Shown here piece after piece: positions 35,271 to 44,400 of a stretch of 64,000 nt of DNA. The stretch covers positions 1-64,000 of the forward strand of contig NZ_SCUT01000014.1 in assembly GCF_004297265.1 (NCBI RefSeq). The letters run 5' to 3'. Each line of letters opens with the position of its first letter. Within the stretch, counting starts at the first letter, position 1. The DNA is from Reyranella sp. Its GTDB lineage: Bacteria > Pseudomonadota > Alphaproteobacteria > Reyranellales > Reyranellaceae. Made by a program: the position numbers and the translations under genes. Under the pieces are notes generated by a model, which was given only the letters and a program-made list of their open reading frames with translations, made no database searches and was not told where the DNA came from.

Positions 35271-36426
35271 TCTCGCGATCCTCGACCAGCCAGGCCGCGA
35301 GCGACGCACCCAGGGCGAGCGACGCGCCGATGCCGATCACGCAGGCCGTCCAGCCCCATCGGTCGAAGACCTCTCCCAGGACAGCGCTGCCCGCAAGGCC
35401 GCCCAGGAAATAGCTGGCGAGATAAAGCCCGCTGGCCGCGCCGCGATCGATCGTGGCGGCGCGCCCCACGAAACCCGTGGCAGTCGCCTGCGCGAAGAAC
35501 GTGCCCACCGCTATGAGGCCGAGACCGAGCAGCACCGAGGACAGGCCTGTACCCAGCAGGAACGGCAGTCCGGCCGCGGCCACGGCGAAGGACAGCCAGA
35601 GGGTGGACCGGGTCCCCAGGCGTCGCACGACCGTGCCGGCCAGCGGCGTGGTGATCACCGAAGGCAGGAACACGAAGTAGATCACCCCCAGCATCATCAT
35701 GCCGACGGCGAAGGGCGGGCCGACCAGCACGAAGTTCACGTAGGTGAAGGTGCCGATGAAGGCGAACAGAATCGCGAAACCCGTGGCAAAGGCGGCCCGC
35801 AGCCCGGGATTGCCGAGGTGACGGCGCCAGCTCGAGAATGGAGAGCCGTGACTTATGTTCACCGCCCTCATGGGCGGTGTGCGTTCGACCGTGAACCAGA
35901 CCAGCGCGGCGCCCGCGAGATTGAGGATCGCGAAGACCTGGAAGTTCGCGGCGAGCCCCAGGTGATCGACCACCCCCGCCGCCAGCAGGCGGCCGAACAG
36001 GTTGGAGGCGACGTTCCCCGTCACGTAGGCAGCGAAGGCGTTCGCCGTATCGGCGGGCCCCACATGCTCTCCGAGATACGCCAGCGTGAGGCCGAATGCC
36101 GTCGACATGAAGAGGCCCTGGACGACGCGCAATGCGGTGAACACCGGCAGCGACGGCATGGTGGCCAGCAGCGCGGTCGGCACGGCGAGCAGTGCGAGGC
36201 TGAGAAGGATTCCGCGCCGGCGGTCGAGCCGCCTTCCCAGCAGGGCAACGCCCAGCCCGCCAGCGGCCATGCCCATGGTGCTGGCGTTGACGGCCAGTCC
36301 CATGGCGGCGGGCGTGACGCCATAGGCGGTCGTCAGGGCCGGCAGGATGGCCTGCGTCGCGAACAGGTCGACGACGGTCAGGAAGGCGGTAAGGCCGATC
36401 GTGAACGCGCGCAGGACACCCGACAT
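35248..36426 (-). CDS. MFS transporter (YnfM-like)
   Basis: 392 aa with twelve predicted transmembrane segments. The N-terminal half has DLFATQAILPALTTAYGVTP and the MFS loop LLGRRLDRRRGILLSL. It overlaps the 3' end of ndh by 23 nt convergently. The proteins of this branch export drugs or metabolites (arabinose/inner-membrane YnfM type); the substrate is unknown. Confidence 0.85.
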   Translation of the reverse strand: MSGVLRAFTIGLTAFLTVVDLFATQAILPALTTAYGVTPAAMGLAVNASTMGMAAGGLGVALLGRRLDRRRGILLSLALLAVPTALLATMPSLPVFTALRVVQGLFMSTAFGLTLAYLGEHVGPADTANAFAAYVTGNVASNLFGRLLAAGVVDHLGLAANFQVFAILNLAGAALVWFTVERTPPMRAVNISHGSPFSSWRRHLGNPGLRAAFATGFAILFAFIGTFTYVNFVLVGPPFAVGMMMLGVIYFVFLPSVITTPLAGTVVRRLGTRSTLWLSFAVAAAGLPFLLGTGLSSVLLGLGLIAVGTFFAQATATGFVGRAATIDRGAASGLYLASYFLGGLAGSAVLGEVFDRWGWTACVIGIGASLALGASLAAWLVEDREISPAPSR

Positions 36427-36456
36427 GATGCGATCCTTCGATTCAGCGCGATCCGG

Positions 36457-36915
36457 TCACATGTGGTTGTCGTTGGGGTCGCTCTGGATGTCGAACGACA
36501 GCAGGACGACGGTCGCCTTGCCGTTGTTCTGCCACCAGTGCGACGTGGCATGCGTCTCGCGGGCGACCTCGCCTGCCTTGTGAATGATCGGTACGGCGCA
36601 GTTGCTGGCATTCTCGACGATCTCGCCGGTCACGACGTAGATCAGCGCCGGCCGCTCGGCATGGCTGTGCCAGGGCACGATCCCGCCCGGTTGGATCTCG
36701 AGCTTGCGAACGCGCATCATGTGGCCGTTCAGCGAGACCTTCTCCTTCGAGAGGTCGATGGCGGCCAGCACCTTGTCGGTCACGCCCTTCGGGCCATGGG
36801 TCACCGGCTTGACGGCGTCGGCCTTCATCTTGTCGGCCGGGCATTCGCCGGCGAAGGCGGGGGCGGACAGGCCGGCCACGATCAGAGTGGAAGCAATCAG
36901 GGTTCGAGCGAACAT
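36457..36915 (-). CDS. Secreted cupin-domain protein
   Basis: 152 aa. A signal peptide (MFARTLIASTLIVAGLSAPAFA) precedes a single cupin 2 domain: KLEIQPGGIVPWHSHAERPA supplies HXH, and ATSHWWQNNGKAT the later His. It would be a periplasmic metal-binding cupin of unknown activity. It lies 30 bp upstream of the MFS gene on the same strand, so co-transcription is likely. Confidence 0.82.
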   Translation of the reverse strand: MFARTLIASTLIVAGLSAPAFAGECPADKMKADAVKPVTHGPKGVTDKVLAAIDLSKEKVSLNGHMMRVRKLEIQPGGIVPWHSHAERPALIYVVTGEIVENASNCAVPIIHKAGEVARETHATSHWWQNNGKATVVLLSFDIQSDPNDNHM

Positions 36916-37029
36916 CGGTATCTCCGTGCAGTTGAGCCGCGACGGAAATGCCGCGGCGATGCCGACAGCATCGGAGCGACGGGCTTCGTCTTGAAATGCC
37001 GAGTGAGGATCGATTCCATAGCCGCGCCG

Positions 37030-37917
37030 TCAGGCGCTGGCGTTCATCCACGCAAAAGCGAGGATCTCCCGGACGAAGGCGCCAACGGCGGGCACGTGCG
37101 GCCGTCCGCGAACGGTGACGACCTGGATGCTGCGTACGATCTCGGGCTCGATCAGCGGCCGCACGCGCAGGCCGGGCATGGTGACCGCGAACTCCGGGAT
37201 GAAAGTGAAGCCCAGTCCCGCCATCGCCATGCTCTGCACCCAATCGTCACGATCGGAGCGGAATACGATGCGCGGCTTGCCGCCATGCTCACGGAAGATG
37301 CGACCGGCGTGTCCGAAGAACTCGCACTGGAGGCGATTGACGTAGGCCTGGTCGTGCAGGTCCCGGACCCTCACGGCATTGAGCTTGTCGAAGGAATGTC
37401 CTGGCCCGACACCGATCACGAACCTCTCGTCGTACAGTCGGCGGGCATGGAAACGCTCGTCGATCTCCTCGGGCTGTCCATAAACGGCGACATCCAACTC
37501 GCCCTGGACCAGCCGATCCTGCAGCATCGTGTTCGAACCATCCTGCACGATCAGCCGCACCTTCGGATGCCGCTCGCGGAACGCCTGCAGGAAGGGCACG
37601 AAGCGGCGCGGGCCGATGGTGCACATCATGCCGAGCTTCAGCTCGACATCGTCGAGCCTTGCGAAACTCTTGGCGCGCTCCTTGGCGGCGTCGGTCTCGA
37701 TGAGGACTTGCGTGAGATGGGGGCGCATCATCTCACCGAGCCCGGTCAGGTGCGTGTTGTTGCGCTCGCGGCGAAACAGTGGGCCACCCAGCTCGTCCTC
37801 CAGACCCTTGATCGCACGGGTGAGCGACGGCTGGGAAACATTGCAGGACTCTGCGGCGCGCGTGAAGTTCAGCGTCTCGCACACCGCGAGGAAGTAGCGG
37901 ATCTGATGCATTTCCAC
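37030..37917 (-). CDS. LysR-family regulator, OxyR/peroxide type
   Basis: 295 aa. The N-terminal winged HTH is MEMHQIRYFLAVCETLNFTR, then SQPSLTRAIKGLEDELG. In the effector domain a Cys lies in RLQCEFFGH. It is divergent from a peroxiredoxin-like gene, and an ATAG-N7-CTAT box lies between, so peroxide or thiol-stress control is likely. OxyR proper has two sensing cysteines; the second (MMCTIG) would need structural checking, so this may be an LsrB-like relative. Confidence 0.85.
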   Translation of the reverse strand: MEMHQIRYFLAVCETLNFTRAAESCNVSQPSLTRAIKGLEDELGGPLFRRERNNTHLTGLGEMMRPHLTQVLIETDAAKERAKSFARLDDVELKLGMMCTIGPRRFVPFLQAFRERHPKVRLIVQDGSNTMLQDRLVQGELDVAVYGQPEEIDERFHARRLYDERFVIGVGPGHSFDKLNAVRVRDLHDQAYVNRLQCEFFGHAGRIFREHGGKPRIVFRSDRDDWVQSMAMAGLGFTFIPEFAVTMPGLRVRPLIEPEIVRSIQVVTVRGRPHVPAVGAFVREILAFAWMNASA

Positions 37918-37961
37918 GGCAGCGGCCCCCCGGAATCGCAGCCATTATGCCTTGCACGACC

Positions 37962-37976
37962 ATAGCCTGTGGCTAT
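37962..37976. promoter_or_regulatory. OxyR-like LysR box
   Basis: ATAGCCTGTGGCTAT is a perfect 6-bp dyad with 3-nt centre and fits the OxyR half-operator ATAG-N7-CTAT. It lies 45 bp upstream of the LysR gene and 61 bp upstream of the peroxiredoxin start, so one site may serve both. Confidence 0.75.
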
Positions 37977-38036
37977 CGATTGCAAAACAGGAAGGCATTT
38001 CCGGGGTCTGGAGATACTCGCCACACTGCAGCCGGC

Positions 38037-38708
38037 ATGAACCTCGTCCAGACTCTGCGCGACCTGAACGACCGCCATCGGGCGGCGCTTCCGGCTCGCG
38101 ACCGGGCGGATTTCGAGGACGAACTCGACCGGCTGCGCATGGTCCGGCTGGTCGAGGAAGGGCTTGGCCTCGGCGATCATTTGCCTGACTTCAGCTTGTC
38201 CGATGGCGCCGGCCGGCTATGGACGTCGCAGGAACTGCTCGATGGCGGCCCCCTCGTGCTGGCGCTGTTCCGCGGCGGCTGGTGCCCCTACTGTGACCTA
38301 ACCATGGCCGCACTCGAGGAAGCCCGCCCGGCGATCGAGGCTCTGGGCGCCCAGGCCATCGGCATCATGCCGGAACGGGTGGAGCACGTCGCCGCGACCG
38401 TCGAGAGACGCGGCATCGGCTATCTCATGCTGAGCGATCCCGCCAACGGCTTCGCGCGGACCTGCGGACTGGCCTACGATCTGTCGCCGGCGCACATCCG
38501 CATCCATCGCGACCGCGGCCGCGACTTCCCGGCGCTACACGGCGACACGCACTGGCGCCTGCCGGTGCCTGCCGTCTTCGTCGTGGCGCCCGATGCTCGC
38601 GTGGCGTTCGCCTTCGCCGACGTCGATCCAGCGTGCTGGCCCGATCCCGAGGCACTGCTGACGGCCCTTCAGGCGTTGCTCGATACGCACGCCCTATCGA
38701 ATCGGTAG
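38037..38708 (+). CDS. Peroxiredoxin-like protein (AhpC/TSA family)
   Basis: 223 aa from ATG 38037. The thioredoxin-like core LVLALFRGGWCPYCDLTMAA has a CPYC motif where the first Cys is peroxidatic in this subfamily; the remainder (AIGIMPERVEHV, SDPANGFARTCGLAYD) matches the AhpC/TSA group near LysR regulators. It probably reduces peroxides or acts in thiol redox. Its promoter faces the LysR gene. Confidence 0.85.
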   Translation: MNLVQTLRDLNDRHRAALPARDRADFEDELDRLRMVRLVEEGLGLGDHLPDFSLSDGAGRLWTSQELLDGGPLVLALFRGGWCPYCDLTMAALEEARPAIEALGAQAIGIMPERVEHVAATVERRGIGYLMLSDPANGFARTCGLAYDLSPAHIRIHRDRGRDFPALHGDTHWRLPVPAVFVVAPDARVAFAFADVDPACWPDPEALLTALQALLDTHALSNR

Positions 38709-38776
38709 GGACACGGCATTTCATCGCCGCCCGCGCCGCGGCCAGAGTGGGATCGTCCATCAGGAGGAATGATCCC

Positions 38777-39559
38777 ATGCTCAACGGCAAGACCGCCATC
38801 GTCACCGGCTCCACCAGCGGCATCGGCCTCGGCATCGCCGAGGCCTTCGCACGCGCCGGTGCGAACGTGGTGCTCAACGGCTTCGGCGACACGATAGAGA
38901 TCGAGCGAACCCGCTCCGATCTCGCCCATCGCACCAATGCGATGATCGCCTATTCGCCGGCCGACATGAGCAAGCCCAGGGCGATCGAGCAGATGGTGCG
39001 GCAGACGACCGATGCCTTTGGCGCGGTCGACATCATGGTGAACAACGCCGGCGTCCAGCACGTCGCGCCGATCGACGAGTTTCCCGAAGAGAAGTGGGAC
39101 GCCATCATGGCGATCAATCTTTCCTCGGCCTTCCATGCCACCAAGCTCGTGCTGCCGGCGATGCGCCGCACGGGCTGGGGCCGCGTGATCAACGTGGCGT
39201 CGGCGCACGCCCTGGTGGCCTCGCCCTACAAGGCGGCCTACGTGGCCGCCAAGCACGGCGTGCTCGGCCTCACCAAGGTGACGGCCCTGGAGACCGCCGA
39301 GGACGGCATCACCTGCAACGCCATCTGCCCCGGCTACGTGCGGACTCCGCTCGTCGAGCAGCAGATCGACGACCAGGCCAAGGCGCACGGTATCGACCGC
39401 GAGAAAGTGATTTCCGACGTGCTGCTGAAGAACCAGCCGAACAAGCGCTTCGTCGAAGTGGCGGAACTCGCAGCCCTGGCGCTGTTCCTGTGCAGTGACA
39501 ACGGCGGCTCGGTGACGGGCGCCGCGTTGCCCATGGACGGCGGCTGGACCGCGCACTGA
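38777..39559 (+). CDS. bdhA: 3-hydroxybutyrate dehydrogenase
   Basis: 260 aa SDR; ATG with AGGAGG 10 bp upstream. Cofactor motif TGSTSGIGLGIAEAF, catalytic YVAAK in SPYKAAYVAAKHG, and the bdhA-type region GYVRTPLVEQQIDDQAKAHG with VISDVLLKNQPNKRFVEV. It interconverts acetoacetate and 3-hydroxybutyrate, the last step of polyhydroxybutyrate use. The patatin gene begins 10 bp downstream. Confidence 0.93.
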   Translation: MLNGKTAIVTGSTSGIGLGIAEAFARAGANVVLNGFGDTIEIERTRSDLAHRTNAMIAYSPADMSKPRAIEQMVRQTTDAFGAVDIMVNNAGVQHVAPIDEFPEEKWDAIMAINLSSAFHATKLVLPAMRRTGWGRVINVASAHALVASPYKAAYVAAKHGVLGLTKVTALETAEDGITCNAICPGYVRTPLVEQQIDDQAKAHGIDREKVISDVLLKNQPNKRFVEVAELAALALFLCSDNGGSVTGAALPMDGGWTAH

Positions 39560-39569
39560 GGAGGCCGTG

Positions 39570-40583
39570 ATGGAGATCAAGCGCATAAATCTCGCCCTTC
39601 AGGGCGGCGGCGCCCACGGCGCCTATACCTGGGGCGTGCTCGACCGCCTGCTCGACGAGGATCGCCTGGAGGTCGAGGCGATCTCCGGCACCTCGGCCGG
39701 CGCCATGAATGCCGCGGTATTCGCCGACGGCATGGGTCGCGGCGGACGCGAAGAGGCGCGCCGCGCCCTCGACAATTTCTGGACCAACATCAGCCGGGCC
39801 GCGCAGGCCGGTCCCCTGCAGCCCACGCCGTTCGATCGATATTCCAGCGGATGGAACCTCGACCATTCGGCGGCCTTCGTGGCGTTCGACATGCTGACGC
39901 GCATGCTGTCTCCCTACCAGCTCAATCCAATGAACCTGAACCCGCTGCGCGGCGTACTCGAGCGCTCGGTCGACTTCCGGCGACTCGAAGGTTGCCGGGC
40001 AGTGAAGCTCTTCCTCAGCGCAACCAACGTGAAGACCGGCAAGGTCCGGGTCTTCCAGTCGGGCGAGATCACGGCCGACGTGCTGCTGGCGTCGGCCTGC
40101 CTGCCCTTCCTCTTCCAGGCGGTCACGGTCGACGGCGATCCCTACTGGGATGGCGGCTACATGGGCAATCCGGCGATCTTCCCCTTGATCTACGGCACGC
40201 AAAGCCAGGACGTGGTGATCGTCCAGATCAATCCGCTGTGCTGCGACCGCGTCCCGACGACGGCGGCCGAGATCATGAATCGCGTCAACGAGATCTCGTT
40301 CAATTCGTCGCTGATGCGCGAGATGCGCGCCATCTCCTTCGTCACCGACCTGATCGACGAACAGAAGCTCGACTCCAACAGCTACAAACGCATCAACGTG
40401 CACTGGATCGAGGCGGAGAAGCAGATGCGCGGGCTGGGGGTGTCCAGCAAGCTCAACGCCAGAATGGATTTCCTGCTGCACCTCAAGGCGATCGGCCGGA
40501 AAGCGGCGGACGACTGGCTCGCCGGGCACTTCGACCATATCGGCCGCCGGTCGACGATCGATATCAGGGAGAAGTTCCTCTAG
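39570..40583 (+). CDS. Patatin-like phospholipase/esterase
   Basis: 337 aa from ATG 39570 (GTG at 39567 is too close to the ribosome-binding site). Oxyanion loop LQGGGAHGAYTWGVL, nucleophile elbow ISGTSAGAMNA (Ser) and catalytic Asp in YWDGGYMGN are all present. It is coupled to bdhA; a role in oligomer or granule-lipid hydrolysis in the PHB cycle is inferred. No signal peptide is visible, so it is probably cytoplasmic. Its stop is the first base of the 104-bp repeat element. Confidence 0.88.
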   Translation: MEIKRINLALQGGGAHGAYTWGVLDRLLDEDRLEVEAISGTSAGAMNAAVFADGMGRGGREEARRALDNFWTNISRAAQAGPLQPTPFDRYSSGWNLDHSAAFVAFDMLTRMLSPYQLNPMNLNPLRGVLERSVDFRRLEGCRAVKLFLSATNVKTGKVRVFQSGEITADVLLASACLPFLFQAVTVDGDPYWDGGYMGNPAIFPLIYGTQSQDVVIVQINPLCCDRVPTTAAEIMNRVNEISFNSSLMREMRAISFVTDLIDEQKLDSNSYKRINVHWIEAEKQMRGLGVSSKLNARMDFLLHLKAIGRKAADDWLAGHFDHIGRRSTIDIREKFL

Positions 40584-40686
40584 CAGGCCGTCGAAACGGC
40601 CGGAGTCGGCACGGATAAACGAAACAAACGAAATAAATGAAATAAACGAATCAGACGAACCGAAAAAACCTGTTTCGACAGCCTGC
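40583..40686. repeat. 104-bp inverted-repeat element with 9-bp tandem units
   Basis: The ends GCAGGCCGTCGAAAC (40583-40597) and its complement at 40672-40686 match 14 of 15. Inside, 40617-40661 is five 9-bp units (AAACGAAAC, AAACGAAAT, AAATGAAAT, AAACGAATC, AGACGAACC). A hairpin GGCCGT-CGAA-ACGGCC lies at the left end. The convergent hydrolase gene ends inside it, so its last codons come from the element. Confidence 0.8.
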
Positions 40687-41388
40687 CAGCAGCGATTCCG
40701 CCGATTCCCGCCCCCTCATCCATTCCGCCACGACCCCGGCGATCTCGCGGACAACCTCCTCCTCAGGGCTTCGGCCCGACCGGACCAGGACCCCAAAGGA
40801 ATGGTCGGCGTCTTTCACCGGCCGGAAAGTGGCCCGTTTCCCCAGGCTCTTCAGGACCTTTCGCAGGAGCGCGGGCCGGGCGAAGCCATCCCGTGTGCCC
40901 TGGATGAACAACAGGGGAATTCGGATGTCGAGCAGATGCGCGGCGCGGTCCACCGAGGGCTTTTCCGGCGGGTGCAGCGGGAACCCGAGGAACACCAGGC
41001 CACGGACGTTCGGGAGAGGCTCCAGCGCCTGGGCCTGGGAGGTCATGCGGCCACCGAACGACTTCCCGCCCGCGAACAGCGGCAGTCCCGGCGCCAGCGT
41101 CGCGGCTTTCCGGACAGCCGCCCGTATCGTGGCATGGGCCATGGCCGGCCGGTCGGGCCGCCTGGAGCCGGCCTCCATGTAGGGAAACTGGAACCTGAGG
41201 GTGCTCACACCCGCTTCCGCCAGCCGGTCGGCCACGGCCGCCATGAACGGATGCGTCATGCCGGCCCCTGCGCCATGCGCCAGCACGAGCAGCGCGACGG
41301 CGTGGGGCGCCTTCCTATAGCGGACCGAGACCTTGGTTCCCGGCAGGACAGGCAGGCTAAGTCGTCGCGCTCTCGTGGAAATTTTCAT
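40651..41388 (-). CDS. Alpha/beta hydrolase (KANL3/Tex30 type)
   Basis: 245 aa from ATG 41388. The fold markers are LLVLAHGAGAGMTHPFMAAV, nucleophile elbow GGKSFGGRM (Ser), acid in IQGTRDGFARP and His in DADHSFGVL. The substrate is unknown. The last dozen residues (GCRNRFFRFV) are translated from the inverted-repeat element, indicating that the original stop was replaced when the element arrived. Confidence 0.85.
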   Translation of the reverse strand: MKISTRARRLSLPVLPGTKVSVRYRKAPHAVALLVLAHGAGAGMTHPFMAAVADRLAEAGVSTLRFQFPYMEAGSRRPDRPAMAHATIRAAVRKAATLAPGLPLFAGGKSFGGRMTSQAQALEPLPNVRGLVFLGFPLHPPEKPSVDRAAHLLDIRIPLLFIQGTRDGFARPALLRKVLKSLGKRATFRPVKDADHSFGVLVRSGRSPEEEVVREIAGVVAEWMRGRESAESLLAGCRNRFFRFV

Positions 41389-41450
41389 CGGCCGGGACCA
41401 AAAAAGCAGAAATCCAGATAGGATCAATCGGGGACGAGTCCGGGGGAAGT

Positions 41451-44400
41451 ATGCGGAAGCACATCGCGTTGGTCTGTGGGCTGGCAATGCTGGTCTGCTG
41501 TGAATTCTCCTCGGCCTTCGGCCAGACGTCCGCCAATATCCCCCTGAGCTACGTCTTCGATGCCCAATCCGGCGCCGCGCGCCTCTCGATCAACATCGGC
41601 ATCAACGGTGGCGCGCCGAGGCCCTATCTGTTCGACACCGGCTCCTCGCTGTTCAATGCGGCCTTCGATCCCAAGACGTGGGGTGGCTACTCCGAATATA
41701 CTTCGTCTGTCCCAACCTCCACCGTCGCCAATGGCAACAACATCCAACTCTGCTATTCGGAAAGCGGCGGTTGCCGGGGCTATGTGGGCAACATCCTGCA
41801 GATACCGTTGCTCAGCTTCTATGCGGCGGCCGTAACCACGACGGAAACGGCACCGGCGGCGACGCTCACCACCCCCAGCGGGACCGGGATGGGTTTCCAG
41901 GTCAACGCCGCCAGCCAATACACCGATCCCTCGGTAGGCGCTCAGGACACCTTTCCGCAGTACTTCTTCGACCCGGCTACGAAGGACCTGCCGGTACAGG
42001 AAGGGCTGTTCTACGGCGTGTTCGGCTCCAGGATCTCCGTCGACCTGCTCAACAAGAATTCCTGCAGCGGCTCGAACTGCTACATTGCCGGCGGCGTGCT
42101 CGGGCAGGCCATCATGCCCGGCGCAGCGCGCCAGGGCTTCGTCGTCGCCGCCAACGGCCAGGGCGATCCGGCAAATCCATCCGTGACCCCGAATGCCAAG
42201 GTCTCGATCGGCGGCACGACCCGGAGCCTGACGTCGTGCAATCCTTGCGTGACGGTGGGCCTGACGCCGGAAATCATCGGCCAGTTCGCGCCGGTTGCGA
42301 TGCCGACGCCGACTTCGGCTCCCGGCTTGATCCAGTGGGTGGCGCCGACGTCCTCCAACCCGGCGCCTCCCTTCCCCAATCCCTACGGTGGTTCGACCGG
42401 AAACAACTCGGCGCCGACGGATGCCATGTATTTCAAGGTGACCGTGTCGGACGACGGCAAGACGACGGCGAAGGCCTTCACGCTGCTGGATACCGGGACC
42501 AAGTATTATTCCCTGACCAAGGATTTCTCGGAAACGCTCAGAGGCACGATCTCGATCACGGGCCTTACGCCGGACGAGAAGCCGATCGCCGGCCTGCCGA
42601 CAGTGACGGCCCCCCTCGTCGGCAAACCCAACTACTATGTCGACGGGAGTGGAAAGACCAACACGCTGGGCATCCCGTTCTTCATACAGAATTCGGTGTT
42701 GTTCGATCTGAGCGACCAGGTGACCGGCTACACGCCGTTCTTCGTCACGGCCACCAATCTCGAGACGACGGCCGGCGGCCCCCTCATCGTCACCAAGGAC
42801 AACGTTCCGCTGGGGCTGGCCGGCGTCGTTTCCGGCGCCGGAGGCATCACCATCGACAAGGAAGGTGCCGTACAGCTGAGCGCCACCAACACCTATACCG
42901 GTGAGACGAAGATCAACGGCACTGGCGACAAACTGGGGATGCTGCTGATTTCCGGGCCGGGCAGCATCGCCGCCTCAAGCGGCGTGGAGAGCAACGGCGT
43001 GTTCGACATATCGCGCGCCTGGGCGCCGGTCAGCATCAAGGACTTGAGGGGCACCGGATCGGTCAATCTCGGCGGCCAGAATCTCAGGATCACCGACGGC
43101 AGCAGCACGTTCTCCGGCAACATTCTCGACGGCGGCGAGTATCCGGGAACTGGTGGCAGCGTAACCGTCGCCGGCGGCACACAGACCTTCGCCGGTGAGA
43201 ATTTCTATACGGGCGGCACATCGGTCCTCGGCGGCAGTACCCTCAACCTGACAGGCACGATGATCGGCAACCTCACGGTCGCGTCTGGCGCGTCGTTCAA
43301 CACGACCGGAGGCTATTCGGTCGCCCGCGGGTCGATGTTGAGCAACGCCGGCTCCTTCAAATCGTCAAGCGGCGTCGGATTCCTGAACCATGGCATCGCC
43401 ATCAACACAGGCGCCATGAACAGCGACATACTCAACACCGGCTTTTTCCTGAACAATGGAACCCTTGCCGGCGCGTTCGCGAACCTGGGCACTCTGTCGG
43501 GAACCGGAAGTTTCACCGGCACACTTGCCAATACCGGCACTGTGGCGCCAGGCACGCCGTACGGCACGATGACGGTGAACGGCAAGTACACGCAGGCCTC
43601 GACCGGCGCGTTCCAGGTCGCGGTATCCCCCTCCGGCCAGGCGAGCCGGCTGAACGTCATCGGCGCAACGGGCACCGCCTCGCTGGCCGGCTCGGTCCTC
43701 GCCCAGATCCAGGAGGGCGGCGGCTTCGCGCCCCGCACGACCTATACGATCCTGCAGGCCACTGGCGGGCTGAGCGGCGGCTTCTCCAGCGTGACGAGCA
43801 ACTCGCCTTTCCTGCTGCCGAGCCTGAGCTACGACGCCAACAACGTCTATCTCACCCTGCAGATCGGCGGCTTCGCCGCCGCGGCGCTCACTCCGCAACA
43901 GCAGGCGGTCGCGAGCGTGCTGGACAGCACGGCGGCCACCGCGACCGGTGACTATGCCACCGTGCTGAGCGCGCTGGCCGCGCTGTCGCCGGCGCAGGTC
44001 CAGCCGATCCTGACGGCGCTGTCGGGCACCAACTATGCGGGCTTCTCCTCCGCCATGGTGCAGGGTGCGCAGTTCTTCATGAACAATTTCGCCAGCCAGG
44101 CCACCGGCGGCGGTCCGTCGGGCAGCGCCCGCGTGGCGCTTGCCGAGGCTTGCGACGTCGCCTGCGATGCGTCGGCCACGCCGCGCTGGGGCGCCTGGGG
44201 CGGCGCGATCGGCGGCCTCGGCACGATTGGCGCGGGCACCCCGCAGGGCGCCGTCACCTACAATGCCGGCGGGTTCGCTGCCGGCCTCGACCGGGCCTTC
44301 ACCGAGAATTTCCGCGCCGGCGTCACCGTGGGCTACAGCGGCGGCACACAATGGGTCTCGGGCTTCAGCGGCCAGGGCAACAGCGACACCGTCCAGGCCG

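Noticed and set aside
35818..37965. 715-codon plus-strand frame
   Set aside because: Antisense to the MFS, cupin and LysR genes.
40617..40661. Possible CRISPR from regularly spaced repeats
   Set aside because: Units are contiguous 9-mers with no spacers, and there are no cas genes.
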